In this document: positions 17,418 to 26,685 of the stretch, piece by piece
How positions within the stretch are numbered: position 1 is the first letter of the stretch
Layout: the number at the start of each line of letters is the position of its first letter
NCBI GenBank assembly: GCA_002386525.1
Contig: DGIS01000021.1
Coordinates: 1 to 64,000 of the forward strand
Source of the DNA: Sphingobacterium sp. UBA4616
GTDB lineage: Bacteria > Bacteroidota > Bacteroidia > Sphingobacteriales > Sphingobacteriaceae
Length of the DNA: 64,000 nucleotides
Direction: 5' to 3'
The notes under the pieces: generated by a model
Told to the model about the DNA's origin: nothing
Databases searched by the model: none
Seen by the model: the letters and a program-made list of their open reading frames with translations, nothing else
Translations under genes and position numbers: made by a program

Positions 17418-19565
17418 ATGAAGCTGTTATTAACCTTACTATTTATTTCCATTAACATCCTATTTGCACAGTCTATTCTAAAAGGAAAAGTAGTCGGCAA
17501 AAATGGTAAACCTATTTATTTGGCCAATATTTATATCGATGGTAGCTACGATGGCGGCACCACAGATTCACTTGGCAACTTTGCTTTTGAAACGAATGAG
17601 CAAGGAGTTAAAATCATCAAAGCATCCGTTGTTGGCTTTCCCCTATACAGCAAGTCTATCCAACTGCCACAAAAAGAATTTCTGACTATACAAATGCTAG
17701 AAAGCGAAAATCGCTTACAGGAAGTCACCATTCAAGCAGGTATTCTGCAAGCAAATAGTTCTGGTAAAAACACCGTAATGAGCCCTTTAGATATCGTTAC
17801 TACCGCAGGAAGTATGGGCAATATCATCAGCGCGCTGGCCACATTGCCTGGAGCACAGGTTGGAGGAGAAAATGGACGTCTTATGGTCCACGGTGGAGAT
17901 GCTTCCGAAACACAGACTTACATAAATGGTATCAGAGTCGCCCAACCTTATACCGCAACGCCTAATGAAATTCCTGTCAGGGGCAGGTTTTCGCCCATGT
18001 TATTTAAGGGCGTGAATTTTTCTACTGGGGGCTATTCTGCAGAATTTGGAAATGCACTGTCGAGCATTCTAGCCCTGAATACCGAAAACACGATAGAACA
18101 ACCCAAAACAGAACTTTCGCTATCTTCCGTTGGATTAGGTTTAGGGCATACTTTACAATGGGGCAAAAATTCGCTAACCTTCAACAGCAATTATACAAAC
18201 CTAAGCCCCTATTCAAAAATTATTACACCAGATATTAACTGGACGAAGCCCTATGAAAATGCCGCTGGAGAAATGATTTATCGCCATCAATTTAAAGAAG
18301 GCTTTCTAAATATTTATGGGGCTTACACTTTCGAAAATATGGGGCTTTACCAAGCAGACATCAATTACCCACACCCTGTCCCGGTGAAAAAGAAATCCAA
18401 CAACGCCTATACCAATATCAGCTACCGCCAGAATTTAGGAAACCGCTGGACGCTCGAATCGGGCATAGGCCTAGGCTATCTGACGGATAAGGTTCTTTAC
18501 GGAGAGGTTTACCTACCTAATGATGAAAAGAGTCTTCACTTAAAAGCAACACTAAGTAAAATCTGGAACAACAAGATTAAAAGCATTGGGGGAATAGAAT
18601 ACTTTGACACGAATTATCAAGAAGAATACCACCGGCAAGACCTTGACTATATGTATGGATTCCAAAGCAAAATGACTGCTCTATATACTGAAACGACCTT
18701 TGGTTTCTTACCAAACTTGATTGGGAAGATCGGCCTGCGAGAAACCTCTTCCAATTTGCAAAACAAGAAAACGTTAGAACCGAGGGCTTCGCTGGGCTAC
18801 GCGTTAAATAAATATACCCAGCTCTCTGTTGCTTACGGGAACTTCCATCAGCAGGCACCTACACCAGTATTAAAATATGCTCCTCAGCTCGACTGGTTAG
18901 GGGCCAAACATTATATCGCAAATTATTTCTATGCGCGTGGAGGACATCTACTTCGCTTAGAGGCATACCGCAAAACTTACAACAACTTGGTTAAATACAA
19001 TAGTGTAACACCTCAATATAATAGCCAATATGACAATAATGGAAGCGGAGATGTCAAAGGCTTTGACCTATTTTACAAAAACAGCAGCAGTGTAAAAAAC
19101 CTACAGTACTGGATATCCTATTCCTACACAGACAGCAAGAGAAATGAAGCGAACTATCCATCTACTGTTACTCCGCCTTATGTTTATAAACATAGTTTTA
19201 ATATCGTTGGAAAATATTGGTTTTCAAGCCTTCGTTCACAACTCAGTTTGACTAACGCTTACGTATCGGGCAGAAATTATAACGATCCTAACCAAAGCTC
19301 CTTTATGGATGGCCACATCAGGGGTTATAATAATCTATCCATGAGCTGGTCATTTCTCTATAGCCAACAAAAAATTATCCATTTCTCCGTCAGTAACGTT
19401 CTCGGCGCTTCACCGATCTACGGTTATCAGTATGCAGATCAACCAAATGCACAGGGAATTTATAACCGTAGACCGATTGTCCCTACAGCCAAACGATTTG
19501 TTTTTCTTGGGTATTTCTGGACAATCAGTAAAAACGACAAAGACAATCAACTGGACAATCTATAG
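17418..19565 (+). CDS. TonB-dependent receptor with carboxypeptidase-regulatory-like domain
   Basis: 715 residues from the ATG at 17418, which gives a proper signal peptide (LLLTLLFISINILFAQ). An upstream in-frame ATG at 17379 would put 13 extra residues in front of it. A CarboxypepD_reg-like domain (about 20-100, KGKVVGKNGKPIYLANIYID) precedes the plug (TAGSMGNIISALATLPGAQV, NGRLMVHGGDASETQTYING) and a beta barrel. It imports a ligand across the outer membrane with energy from TonB; the ligand is unknown. No SusD-like partner is adjacent. The downstream genes encode a secreted protein and a two-component pair. Confidence 0.92.
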   Translation: MKLLLTLLFISINILFAQSILKGKVVGKNGKPIYLANIYIDGSYDGGTTDSLGNFAFETNEQGVKIIKASVVGFPLYSKSIQLPQKEFLTIQMLESENRLQEVTIQAGILQANSSGKNTVMSPLDIVTTAGSMGNIISALATLPGAQVGGENGRLMVHGGDASETQTYINGIRVAQPYTATPNEIPVRGRFSPMLFKGVNFSTGGYSAEFGNALSSILALNTENTIEQPKTELSLSSVGLGLGHTLQWGKNSLTFNSNYTNLSPYSKIITPDINWTKPYENAAGEMIYRHQFKEGFLNIYGAYTFENMGLYQADINYPHPVPVKKKSNNAYTNISYRQNLGNRWTLESGIGLGYLTDKVLYGEVYLPNDEKSLHLKATLSKIWNNKIKSIGGIEYFDTNYQEEYHRQDLDYMYGFQSKMTALYTETTFGFLPNLIGKIGLRETSSNLQNKKTLEPRASLGYALNKYTQLSVAYGNFHQQAPTPVLKYAPQLDWLGAKHYIANYFYARGGHLLRLEAYRKTYNNLVKYNSVTPQYNSQYDNNGSGDVKGFDLFYKNSSSVKNLQYWISYSYTDSKRNEANYPSTVTPPYVYKHSFNIVGKYWFSSLRSQLSLTNAYVSGRNYNDPNQSSFMDGHIRGYNNLSMSWSFLYSQQKIIHFSVSNVLGASPIYGYQYADQPNAQGIYNRRPIVPTAKRFVFLGYFWTISKNDKDNQLDNL

Positions 19566-19699
19566 GAAGCAACAGCTCATCAGGGAAATACGTCGGTTCA
19601 TCCAAATTTGTTTTTAATTGAGAGCAACGATACGCAACTTCACCCCTGTAAACTCGAAGAGACAATAACAAAAAAATACTTACTACTAAACTAAAAATT

Positions 19700-20314
19700 A
19701 TGAAATCGATTATTATCGCCATTATCTGTTTAATAAGCAGTACAACATTTGCACAGAGCAATTTTGAAAAAAGTATGGGCCAGGCCATGGGTTTATGGCA
19801 GTCAGGAGAGACAAAAAAGGCGGCAGCTCTTCTCGAACGTATTTCACAGGTAGAAAAAAACAACTGGATACCAGCGTATTATCAAGCAATGGTGTTCACA
19901 ACTGCTTCCTTTAAAGAGAAAAATAAAGAAACACAAGCGAAATATATACAATCTGCGGAAGATATTTTGAAAAGCACTGCACAAGACAATAATCCTGAAT
20001 GGCTTATTTTACGGGCAATGAACAAGACAGCATTAATGATAACCGATCCAATGACAAAAGGGAAGGAACTGTCGCCTATCATCATGGGCCTTTATAAGAA
20101 AGCACTTGCATTAGCCCCCAATAATCCACGAGCAGTATTGGGCCTCGCAGAATTCCAAATGAACGCAAAAAAATATTTCAATCAAGATACCCGTAAAGAA
20201 TGTGAGGATGTCAAGAAAGCACTATCTTTATTCAATGAACAAAAAGTCTCCATTCCCTTTGCGCCATCATGGGGCAAAGATCGGGCAGAACAACTGTTAA
20301 AAGAATGCAATTAA
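19700..20314 (+). CDS. Secreted TPR-like protein
   Basis: 204 residues with a signal peptide (about 1-19, ending TTFAQ). The mature part is helical with degenerate tetratricopeptide-like repeats (AMGLWQSGETKKAAALLERI; LYKKALALAPNNPRAVLGLAEF). Function unknown. It lies between the TonB receptor and the LytS-type kinase, with six bases to the kinase start, so it probably belongs to that unit. Confidence 0.75.
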   Translation: MKSIIIAIICLISSTTFAQSNFEKSMGQAMGLWQSGETKKAAALLERISQVEKNNWIPAYYQAMVFTTASFKEKNKETQAKYIQSAEDILKSTAQDNNPEWLILRAMNKTALMITDPMTKGKELSPIIMGLYKKALALAPNNPRAVLGLAEFQMNAKKYFNQDTRKECEDVKKALSLFNEQKVSIPFAPSWGKDRAEQLLKECN

Positions 20315-20320
20315 TACTTT

Positions 20321-21409
20321 GTGAAAAAAGCACCGTTTAAAGCAATTATACAAGCGTTATTGGCAAGCTTCGTCGTAAGCACTTATTTTGTGGTTATGGC
20401 CAAGCTTGACCATAACGATGTCCCTTGGACATCCATTATTTTTCACCCTAATATGGCCAGAGGTCTTTTATACGGATTTTTTCTTTTCCTAGGCCATAAC
20501 TATCTGTCGAAATGGGTAGGGAATAAATACCCTAACAGTAAAGATTTTGGGAAAAAGATGCTTATCTTTTATAGTGTCAGTTTCTTCTTGACCATAGTAG
20601 TCGTTTTTATTGTGAATGCTTTTTTCTCAGGCCTATTCTACCCGGGAGTTACTAAAAGCTTCGCTCAGCGCTTTCACCATTTCACTCATCAGCAGCGTGT
20701 TGCATACTACTTTCAAACGGCGATGATATCATGGTGCATTTCAATGATTTTCTTTGGTCTCTACTTTTATAAAAGGTTCAAAGACTATCAAATCAAGGAA
20801 TTTCAACAAGAAAAGGAACTAATAGCAGCACAATTTGAATCGCTCAAGAATCAACTCGATCCGCATTTTCTGTTCAACAGTCTGAATGTATTAAATGGTT
20901 TAATTGAGGAGAGTCCCAAAAAGGCCAGCATGTTTACCACTGATCTTTCTAAAATCTATCGCTATGTTTTGGAGCATAAAGATAAAAGTTTCGTCTCACT
21001 GCAGGATGAGCTCACTTTTTCAACAGCCTATCTGAATCTGTTAAGTCTTCGATTCGAAGCGGGAATTCAGATCGATTTAGAGATCAATGATGAGCAGCGT
21101 AAGGGATTTATTCTACCTCTTTCACTTCAACTACTGATCGAAAACGTGATCAAACACAATGTTGTGTCACTTAGAAAACCTCTTTTATTAAAGATTTATC
21201 GAAAAAATGATTACCTCTATGTTGATAATAATCTTCAAAAGAAGAAGGTGCTCCATGGCCACTCGGGAATTGGCCTAAAAAATATTCAGGAGCGGTATGC
21301 AATACTCTCCGATTTACCCGTGTATATTGAGGAAAGTGATATCCTGTTTTCAGTTGCGCTACCGATTATCAAAGAAATTGCGCCCCGCCCCCAAACTCTT
21401 GCGCTGTAA
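20321..21409 (+). CDS. LytS/YehU-type sensor histidine kinase
   Basis: 362 residues, GTG start. Four hydrophobic segments in the first 150 residues anchor it in the inner membrane, followed by a short coiled coil. The His_kinase domain has QLDPHFLFNSLN with His182 as phosphorylation site. The ATP-binding part shows LLIENVIKHNV (N box) and GHSGIGLKNIQERY. It lacks a recognisable periplasmic sensor domain. The LytTR regulator gene starts 57 bases downstream. Confidence 0.92.
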   Translation: MKKAPFKAIIQALLASFVVSTYFVVMAKLDHNDVPWTSIIFHPNMARGLLYGFFLFLGHNYLSKWVGNKYPNSKDFGKKMLIFYSVSFFLTIVVVFIVNAFFSGLFYPGVTKSFAQRFHHFTHQQRVAYYFQTAMISWCISMIFFGLYFYKRFKDYQIKEFQQEKELIAAQFESLKNQLDPHFLFNSLNVLNGLIEESPKKASMFTTDLSKIYRYVLEHKDKSFVSLQDELTFSTAYLNLLSLRFEAGIQIDLEINDEQRKGFILPLSLQLLIENVIKHNVVSLRKPLLLKIYRKNDYLYVDNNLQKKKVLHGHSGIGLKNIQERYAILSDLPVYIEESDILFSVALPIIKEIAPRPQTLAL

Positions 21410-21466
21410 CGGGCACTAAATTAAAAACACAAAGATCCGACGACAAATAAGCACCCTATACAAGCC

Positions 21467-22216
21467 ATGAAAATATTAATCATAGAAGACGAACTCCCAT
21501 CAGCGAGACTACTCCAAAGAAAATTGGAGAACATGGGTTACACAGTATCTGCGGTACTGCAAACTGTCGAGGAATCTGTAGAATGGTTTATGTCAAATAC
21601 TGAACCTGATCTACTTTTTTTGGATGTCCAACTCGCTGATGGGATTTCATTTGATATTCTCGAACAGGTTAAGCCAAGTGCGGCTATTATTTTTACCACT
21701 GCATACGATGAATATATGTTACGTGCGTTTAAACAAAACAGCATTGATTACTTACTTAAGCCGATTGATGATGAAGAATTGAAAAATGCAGTTGAAAAAT
21801 TCCTTCATTTTAGGCGACCCAATACCCATTTCGACCTAACATCGTTAGAAGCTTTGTTTAGCAACGCTTTACCTACCTACAAGGAACGCTTTACAATAAA
21901 ACTTGGCCAAAACATAAAACTAGTGACAACCCAGAATATTGAATGTATTTATAGTGAGAACAAAGGCACTTATCTTTATACCAATGAAAATGAAAATTAT
22001 CTTTTGGATCAGACATTGGACGGTTTGGTACCGCAATTGTCCCCTAAAGATTTTTTCAGGATCAACCGAAGCACTATCGTTCAATTTGACGCCATCAAAA
22101 GTATTGCTGTACATTCCAATGCCCGGTTGAAAATATACCTTAAGCACTATACATCGGATGAGCTCATTGTTTCACGGGAAAGAGTCACCGCATTCAAGAA
22201 GTGGCTTGACAACTAG
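21467..22216 (+). CDS. LytTR-family response regulator
   Basis: 249 residues. The receiver domain (1-120) has the acidic pair near residues 8-9 (IIEDELPSARL), Asp53 as phosphorylation site (LFLDVQL), and the Lys of YLLKPID. A LytTR DNA-binding domain occupies about 140-249 (RFTIKLGQNIKLVTTQNIECIY, then DFFRINRSTIVQ). It is the partner of the upstream kinase. Its targets probably include the TonB receptor gene, although no binding repeats were located. Confidence 0.93.
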   Translation: MKILIIEDELPSARLLQRKLENMGYTVSAVLQTVEESVEWFMSNTEPDLLFLDVQLADGISFDILEQVKPSAAIIFTTAYDEYMLRAFKQNSIDYLLKPIDDEELKNAVEKFLHFRRPNTHFDLTSLEALFSNALPTYKERFTIKLGQNIKLVTTQNIECIYSENKGTYLYTNENENYLLDQTLDGLVPQLSPKDFFRINRSTIVQFDAIKSIAVHSNARLKIYLKHYTSDELIVSRERVTAFKKWLDN

Positions 22217-22344
22217 TCCAAAAGAGATTAAAAACACTGTAGCACAAGAAATTAAAAAAGAAACAGACCATAATCAAAAATGATCTTGCCAAACTAGGAT
22301 TTTGGAGTATTTAATTAGGCTAATGAGACACAAAGAAAATCAAA

Positions 22345-22809
22345 CTACATATTGATTCGATAATTTAGCGGAATACTGAATCGTAGAGATACTGCGAATC
22401 CCTTTATAGGGTTATAATCTTTTTTGTCACTGATTGAAAATCCATATCCCAAGTCAATATCCAATAAAGTCGCTAAGCTCAACCCAACTTTCGGTGTTAT
22501 AGTATAAGGACTAAGTTCTGTACGAAAAAACGGAGTCAGAACATATGTTTGAGGATAATAAGTTACCGCAGCCTCAGGGATGACGGCAAATTTCTTTTGA
22601 GTCCAGGTAAAGTTGGCTGTGGCATCGGCTCGCAAAATATGATCACCAACAACGGGAAAAGCAAAATAAGCGCCACTTTTTACTATACTTCCCTTTTGAA
22701 ATTGGTAGCTCAAGGTAGGGCCGATTAAGTAATCTTGTGCTCTAACACGTCCAATAAGAGCCAATAAGATAAATACAACGAGAAAAAGATAGGAAATCTT
22801 ACTTTGCAT
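22345..22809 (-). CDS. Secreted small beta-barrel-like protein, paralogue 2
   Basis: 154 residues from the ATG at 22809, which places a signal peptide (about 1-24, ending GRVRAQ) at the front; a longer reading from 22914 overlaps the upstream gene. The mature part alternates hydrophobic and polar residues, with LSPYTITPKVGLSL and a C-terminal IPLNYRINM. It matches the next gene upstream over the whole mature length. An outer-membrane barrel of about eight strands is likely; the role is unknown. Confidence 0.7.
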   Translation of the reverse strand: MQSKISYLFLVVFILLALIGRVRAQDYLIGPTLSYQFQKGSIVKSGAYFAFPVVGDHILRADATANFTWTQKKFAVIPEAAVTYYPQTYVLTPFFRTELSPYTITPKVGLSLATLLDIDLGYGFSISDKKDYNPIKGFAVSLRFSIPLNYRINM

Positions 22810-22816
22810 GCTTCTA

Positions 22817-23293
22817 TTAATAAATATGAAAATTAAGCGGAATATTGACACCGACCGACACAGTAAACCCTTCAATTGGCTTAAAGTTTTTCTTCGTGTT
22901 ATAGTCAAATCCATAACCTATACCGAGATCGACAATAGAAAAGAGACTAGCTCCGACTTTAGGTGTTATTGTGTAAGGTGTGAGTTCAGCTTTCACAAAA
23001 GGGAACAGAACAAAATCATTTAGGTAATAGGTGAACCCCAATTCTGGAATGACAGTTGTTTTACCTCCCATCCAGCTGAAATTAGCGCCGGCATCAATTT
23101 TCATATATTGAAAATCATTAGGGGCAAACAATCCCCAGCCTGAAACTTTCAGAAAATTACCACTTTGATACTGATAACCTACGGAAGGTCCCCAAATCCA
23201 TTTATTATGCTCCTTCCATGGTTGCTCTTGTGCCATGGAAGACATAGTAAACATAAAAATGATTGTAAATAATGATAATATTCTTAATTTCAT
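22817..23293 (-). CDS. Secreted small beta-barrel-like protein, paralogue 1
   Basis: 158 residues with a signal peptide (about 1-21, ending SSMAQ). It shares the phrases PYTITPKVG, DLGIGYGF and a final IPLNFHIY with the gene downstream, so the two arose by tandem duplication. Seven bases separate them. No known family recognised. Confidence 0.7.
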   Translation of the reverse strand: MKLRILSLFTIIFMFTMSSMAQEQPWKEHNKWIWGPSVGYQYQSGNFLKVSGWGLFAPNDFQYMKIDAGANFSWMGGKTTVIPELGFTYYLNDFVLFPFVKAELTPYTITPKVGASLFSIVDLGIGYGFDYNTKKNFKPIEGFTVSVGVNIPLNFHIY

Positions 23294-23420
23294 CCAGCTA
23301 AATTACAAACTATAATCTAATTTTATGAATACAACAGGTACAGGTTAGAATAGTTTTAGTGAACAGAAAAATAATACAATCTAAGTATTCCGATCAATAA
23401 AAGTAGGGCTTAGCTGTTCT

Positions 23421-24551
23421 CTACTGTGGTAATATGCTAATTCTAATAAACTGTGCTTTTTCATTTAAAGCACCCTCATCCCCCCAATAGCCATTGATAT
23501 GGTTAGCAGCGGTATAGATGCAACCATCGTTCCCCCAGAATATCAGTTCCTCCTTCCAAGTTGGCATCCACTCCTTAAACCTCACAAAAAGCATTGGTGA
23601 AAGCTTCCCTTGTTTCACGTGGAAGAGCTGTAAGTCGCCCGTGGATTCATAAGGATCAGCCAGCAGAGTCATTAGGTAATTTTTATCCAATGAAAAGAAG
23701 GGGGAGGCACCACACTCCACAATTAAATGACCGTCTTGTTTGTCAAAAAGGCGTACATCAGAACTTTCCCAATAATTCCCTTCCACTGCATAAGCATTTA
23801 GAAAATCATAATGCCCTTTGTACGAATACCGCTCTTCTAATTCACTATCGATACCCTTATCCGTAAATATTAGTTTTTCCCCATTTTTCAAAGGCAGCTC
23901 CAATACCTTCCCATTTTTAGGATAAGACATGGTATCCTTTATCAAGTAGTCTTTCGAAGTTTTACGAGCTGCAGAAAATGTTTGCTCATCGATCAATTCT
24001 ACCCGCAGATATTTATCTAAAGAATGTCCCTTTTCATAATAGGTTTCTCGACCATTTATCGTAATAGAAATGATTAAGTTTAAATCTTTCGGTGATATTG
24101 TAATTTGATCTTGTTTTCCCAGCTTCGACTTTGCGACATATACCTTTTCCCATCTCGTTACATCACCCATCTCACCTTGTGCTCCTTTATAATCCCGTTG
24201 AATGCGATCCATGACGGCAACCCAATCCCCTTCTTCAGCAATAACATCGAGTTTGGTACCATAGGGATATTTCCCCAATACCGGCGCAGACTGATCAGGC
24301 CCCTGACGAAGTTCAACGCCTGACCGATCAACCACATAGCTGTTTTTTAAAACCTTCGTATTTTCATAATCAATTGGCAAAGGAGGGAATTGCGCAGGGG
24401 TGATCGTATCCTTTACAGCTACTATTTTAACTATAGATGAATCTTTTGCACCTGTGCCTTTATCGTTTGTGTTGCGATCACAACTCAATGTTCCAATGGC
24501 TAAAGCTGATCCGATCAAGAGCAATAGTGGTAAAAATAACAGTCTATTCAT
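23421..24551 (-). CDS. SH3-domain lipoprotein
   Basis: 376 residues from the ATG at 24551. The first residues form a lipoprotein signal (LLLLIGSALAIGTLSCDR), so it is probably attached to a periplasmic or outer membrane leaflet. A bacterial SH3 domain follows (about 78-140: GVELRQGPDQSAPVLGKYPY, then TKLDVIAEEGDWVAV). The remaining 230 residues are a beta-rich part without recognised family. A reading from 24644 adds 31 residues in front of the signal and is less likely. Confidence 0.75.
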   Translation of the reverse strand: MNRLLFLPLLLLIGSALAIGTLSCDRNTNDKGTGAKDSSIVKIVAVKDTITPAQFPPLPIDYENTKVLKNSYVVDRSGVELRQGPDQSAPVLGKYPYGTKLDVIAEEGDWVAVMDRIQRDYKGAQGEMGDVTRWEKVYVAKSKLGKQDQITISPKDLNLIISITINGRETYYEKGHSLDKYLRVELIDEQTFSAARKTSKDYLIKDTMSYPKNGKVLELPLKNGEKLIFTDKGIDSELEERYSYKGHYDFLNAYAVEGNYWESSDVRLFDKQDGHLIVECGASPFFSLDKNYLMTLLADPYESTGDLQLFHVKQGKLSPMLFVRFKEWMPTWKEELIFWGNDGCIYTAANHINGYWGDEGALNEKAQFIRISILPQ

Positions 24552-24730
24552 AAACATCAAGTTAGCCAATCTTATGCCAAAAAAAATACTGTTTTCAGAG
24601 ATTATCCAAGAGTTAGCGATCACCAAAGAATCTATTTTAGCCATAAACTATTGCTCATATGATCTTCAAGAGGGTCATTTTGCAACAACACATGTACAGC
24701 CACAAACGCCCTTTGAAATAAGATATCCCA

Positions 24731-25513
24731 TTAACTGTTCAGCCATAAATTTCTCAATTTGACCTGTAGACCAGCATTCGTTTTCCGCGCATGCAAGATC
24801 GTCCATACAATCGCCATAAAGACAGTAAAAAAACGAAAGAAATTGCTCCATACATTTCCAGCGGAATTGTCAGCAACATCAAAGATCATCCAGGTTAAAT
24901 TCATAAAAATATGAAGTGCGATCGGGATCCATAGATTAAACTTCCATTCGACATACAACCACGAAAACAGGATCGCGCCGAAGAACGTTATGCTAAATAT
25001 CAAAACCAATTCAACCAAGTCCTGACTCTGATAAAGGTGTAGTAAGGCAAATAGGAATGACGTTGCAAAAATGGATGGAATGAATCCTAGTCGGGTATAG
25101 CGAAAAACTAAACCAAAAAAATAGGCACGAAAGATTATCTCTTCAAAGAATCCTGAAGATACACTATTTATTAATAGCGTGTTTGGATCTATTTTACGAT
25201 TTATGGTAAAAACACAGGCGTAACCCAAGAACATCGGCAAAGTTGTTATCACCCCAAAAGAAATCCCTTGTAGAAAAGAACCATTTAACCCGAATTTTGT
25301 GAAGAATTTATCTGACTCTTTTGGCTTAAGTAGCATTGCTCCCAAAAATAGTGGCAAAAGGCTTATAGAATAAGCGCACACGTGCCCTAAAAACCGACTA
25401 GGAATATAGTTAATTAGAGTAGATTGCAGTGTGGAAAAGAACGAATAATCAAGAATAAAATATATTCCGAAAAAAAGAAATAGTAAGAGCAGGTTTAAAT
25501 TTTTAGTTTTCAT
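24731..25513 (-). CDS. CPBP/Abi family intramembrane metalloprotease
   Basis: 260 residues, about seven or eight membrane segments. The three catalytic motifs are present: EEIIFRAYFF (Glu-Glu plus Arg), FALLHLYQ (His) and IALHIFMNLTW (His and Asn). In eukaryotes the family removes CAAX tripeptides; in bacteria roles vary and include bacteriocin immunity. No substrate or peptide gene is adjacent, so the role is open. Confidence 0.88.
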   Translation of the reverse strand: MKTKNLNLLLLFLFFGIYFILDYSFFSTLQSTLINYIPSRFLGHVCAYSISLLPLFLGAMLLKPKESDKFFTKFGLNGSFLQGISFGVITTLPMFLGYACVFTINRKIDPNTLLINSVSSGFFEEIIFRAYFFGLVFRYTRLGFIPSIFATSFLFALLHLYQSQDLVELVLIFSITFFGAILFSWLYVEWKFNLWIPIALHIFMNLTWMIFDVADNSAGNVWSNFFRFFTVFMAIVWTILHARKTNAGLQVKLRNLWLNS

Positions 25514-25615
25514 CTTTTTTTTAAGCGAAATTATGCTCCACTTTAGGAATACACAAAATTATGTGGTATACGTCAAGTTTTAGGGATGATTGACAACAGC
25601 GTAACTGGCCGTTGG

Positions 25616-26476
25616 TTATAAATAGGGTCGAACGGATTCAATGGCAGACCTTGAAACGATGGCGAAATCGTCAATATCTGCAAAACGCAACAAAAAACCT
25701 TGTGCATTTCTTTCCTTTACCAATATCTTTTCAAAGTTGACTAGATATGATCGGTGACACCGGTGGATAGCACCCGTATGTAGAAGCTGAGACAAGTGCG
25801 TTAATGTTATTCGTATCATTTGCTTCTTCAGTGTATCATCTTTTCTGAAATAGATCATGCAATAATTGTCCATCGATTTTGCGAAAATAAAATCATCCGG
25901 CTGTAATGTTATTGTTTGGCTTCCATTTGGAATACTGACTAATGTCAAAAAATGACAATCATTACCTTGACTTGATATCGCATCTGAGTTTATCGGAATT
26001 ACAACATTAAGCGGATTATTTTGTACATGATGTGGACTATACCTGTTTATTCGAAGCAAAAAATAAATCGTTCCAATTGGACTATAGAGTGACAGTGTAT
26101 AAAATCCAATAAAAGGGAGGTTGCTCCATTGTAGAGGCGCACCATTAATAATCCAACCATGATAGATGAAATTACAAAAACTTGTCACTAGTAGTACAAG
26201 GGTGATACGGAACAACTCCATAGCAATCGTTTCGATTTTTGTACGTAAGACAAGAGAAACTAGTATATAAACTGCAGATAATATTGCCCCATATCCGGAT
26301 AACAAAACAAATTTATGGATATGATCAAAATTGTACGTTCCAAATGGTTGAAAAACGATCAGGAAGAGATAGGCTGATAAACCGAGCAAGAAAGACAAGG
26401 TGAACAGTTCTTTTTTAGTACTGATCTTAGGAATTACACCACTTAAATAACTTCGAATGATTTTTTTATACATCAT
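25616..26476 (-). CDS. Membrane-anchored LytTR transcription factor
   Basis: 286 residues. Four hydrophobic helices in the first 150 residues (for example LSFLLGLSAYLFLIVFQPFG) are followed by a LytTR DNA-binding domain from about 185 on (FLTLVSIPNGSQTITLQPDD, then HLSQLLHTGAIHRCHRSYLV). There is no receiver domain, so activity is presumably controlled in the membrane. The CPBP gene is downstream on the same strand. Confidence 0.87.
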   Translation of the reverse strand: MMYKKIIRSYLSGVIPKISTKKELFTLSFLLGLSAYLFLIVFQPFGTYNFDHIHKFVLLSGYGAILSAVYILVSLVLRTKIETIAMELFRITLVLLVTSFCNFIYHGWIINGAPLQWSNLPFIGFYTLSLYSPIGTIYFLLRINRYSPHHVQNNPLNVVIPINSDAISSQGNDCHFLTLVSIPNGSQTITLQPDDFIFAKSMDNYCMIYFRKDDTLKKQMIRITLTHLSQLLHTGAIHRCHRSYLVNFEKILVKERNAQGFLLRFADIDDFAIVSRSAIESVRPYL

Positions 26477-26685
26477 AATGGAATAAAATTAACTCTTTTC
26501 AAATGATTGCTAGCATTATTGACTCCTATTTACCTAAAAAGAGGAGTCGAGAGGAAATTTGTGCCGAAACATCTAAAATATATTAAATTTATAGTTTAAC
26601 TTAGAAGATACTTTTCGAGCTGACATCAGTTCGTTGAAATCAAAATTTATTTGTCATATTATATATCACCGTAATTCTTCATACT

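Noticed and set aside
24400..24762. Plus-strand frame of 120 codons between the SH3 lipoprotein and CPBP genes
   Set aside because: Half of it lies opposite the lipoprotein gene and the rest has no recognised pattern or ribosome-binding context.
24731..25513. CPBP protease as bacteriocin immunity protein
   Set aside because: No bacteriocin-like or ABC export gene lies nearby, so this special role has no support here.
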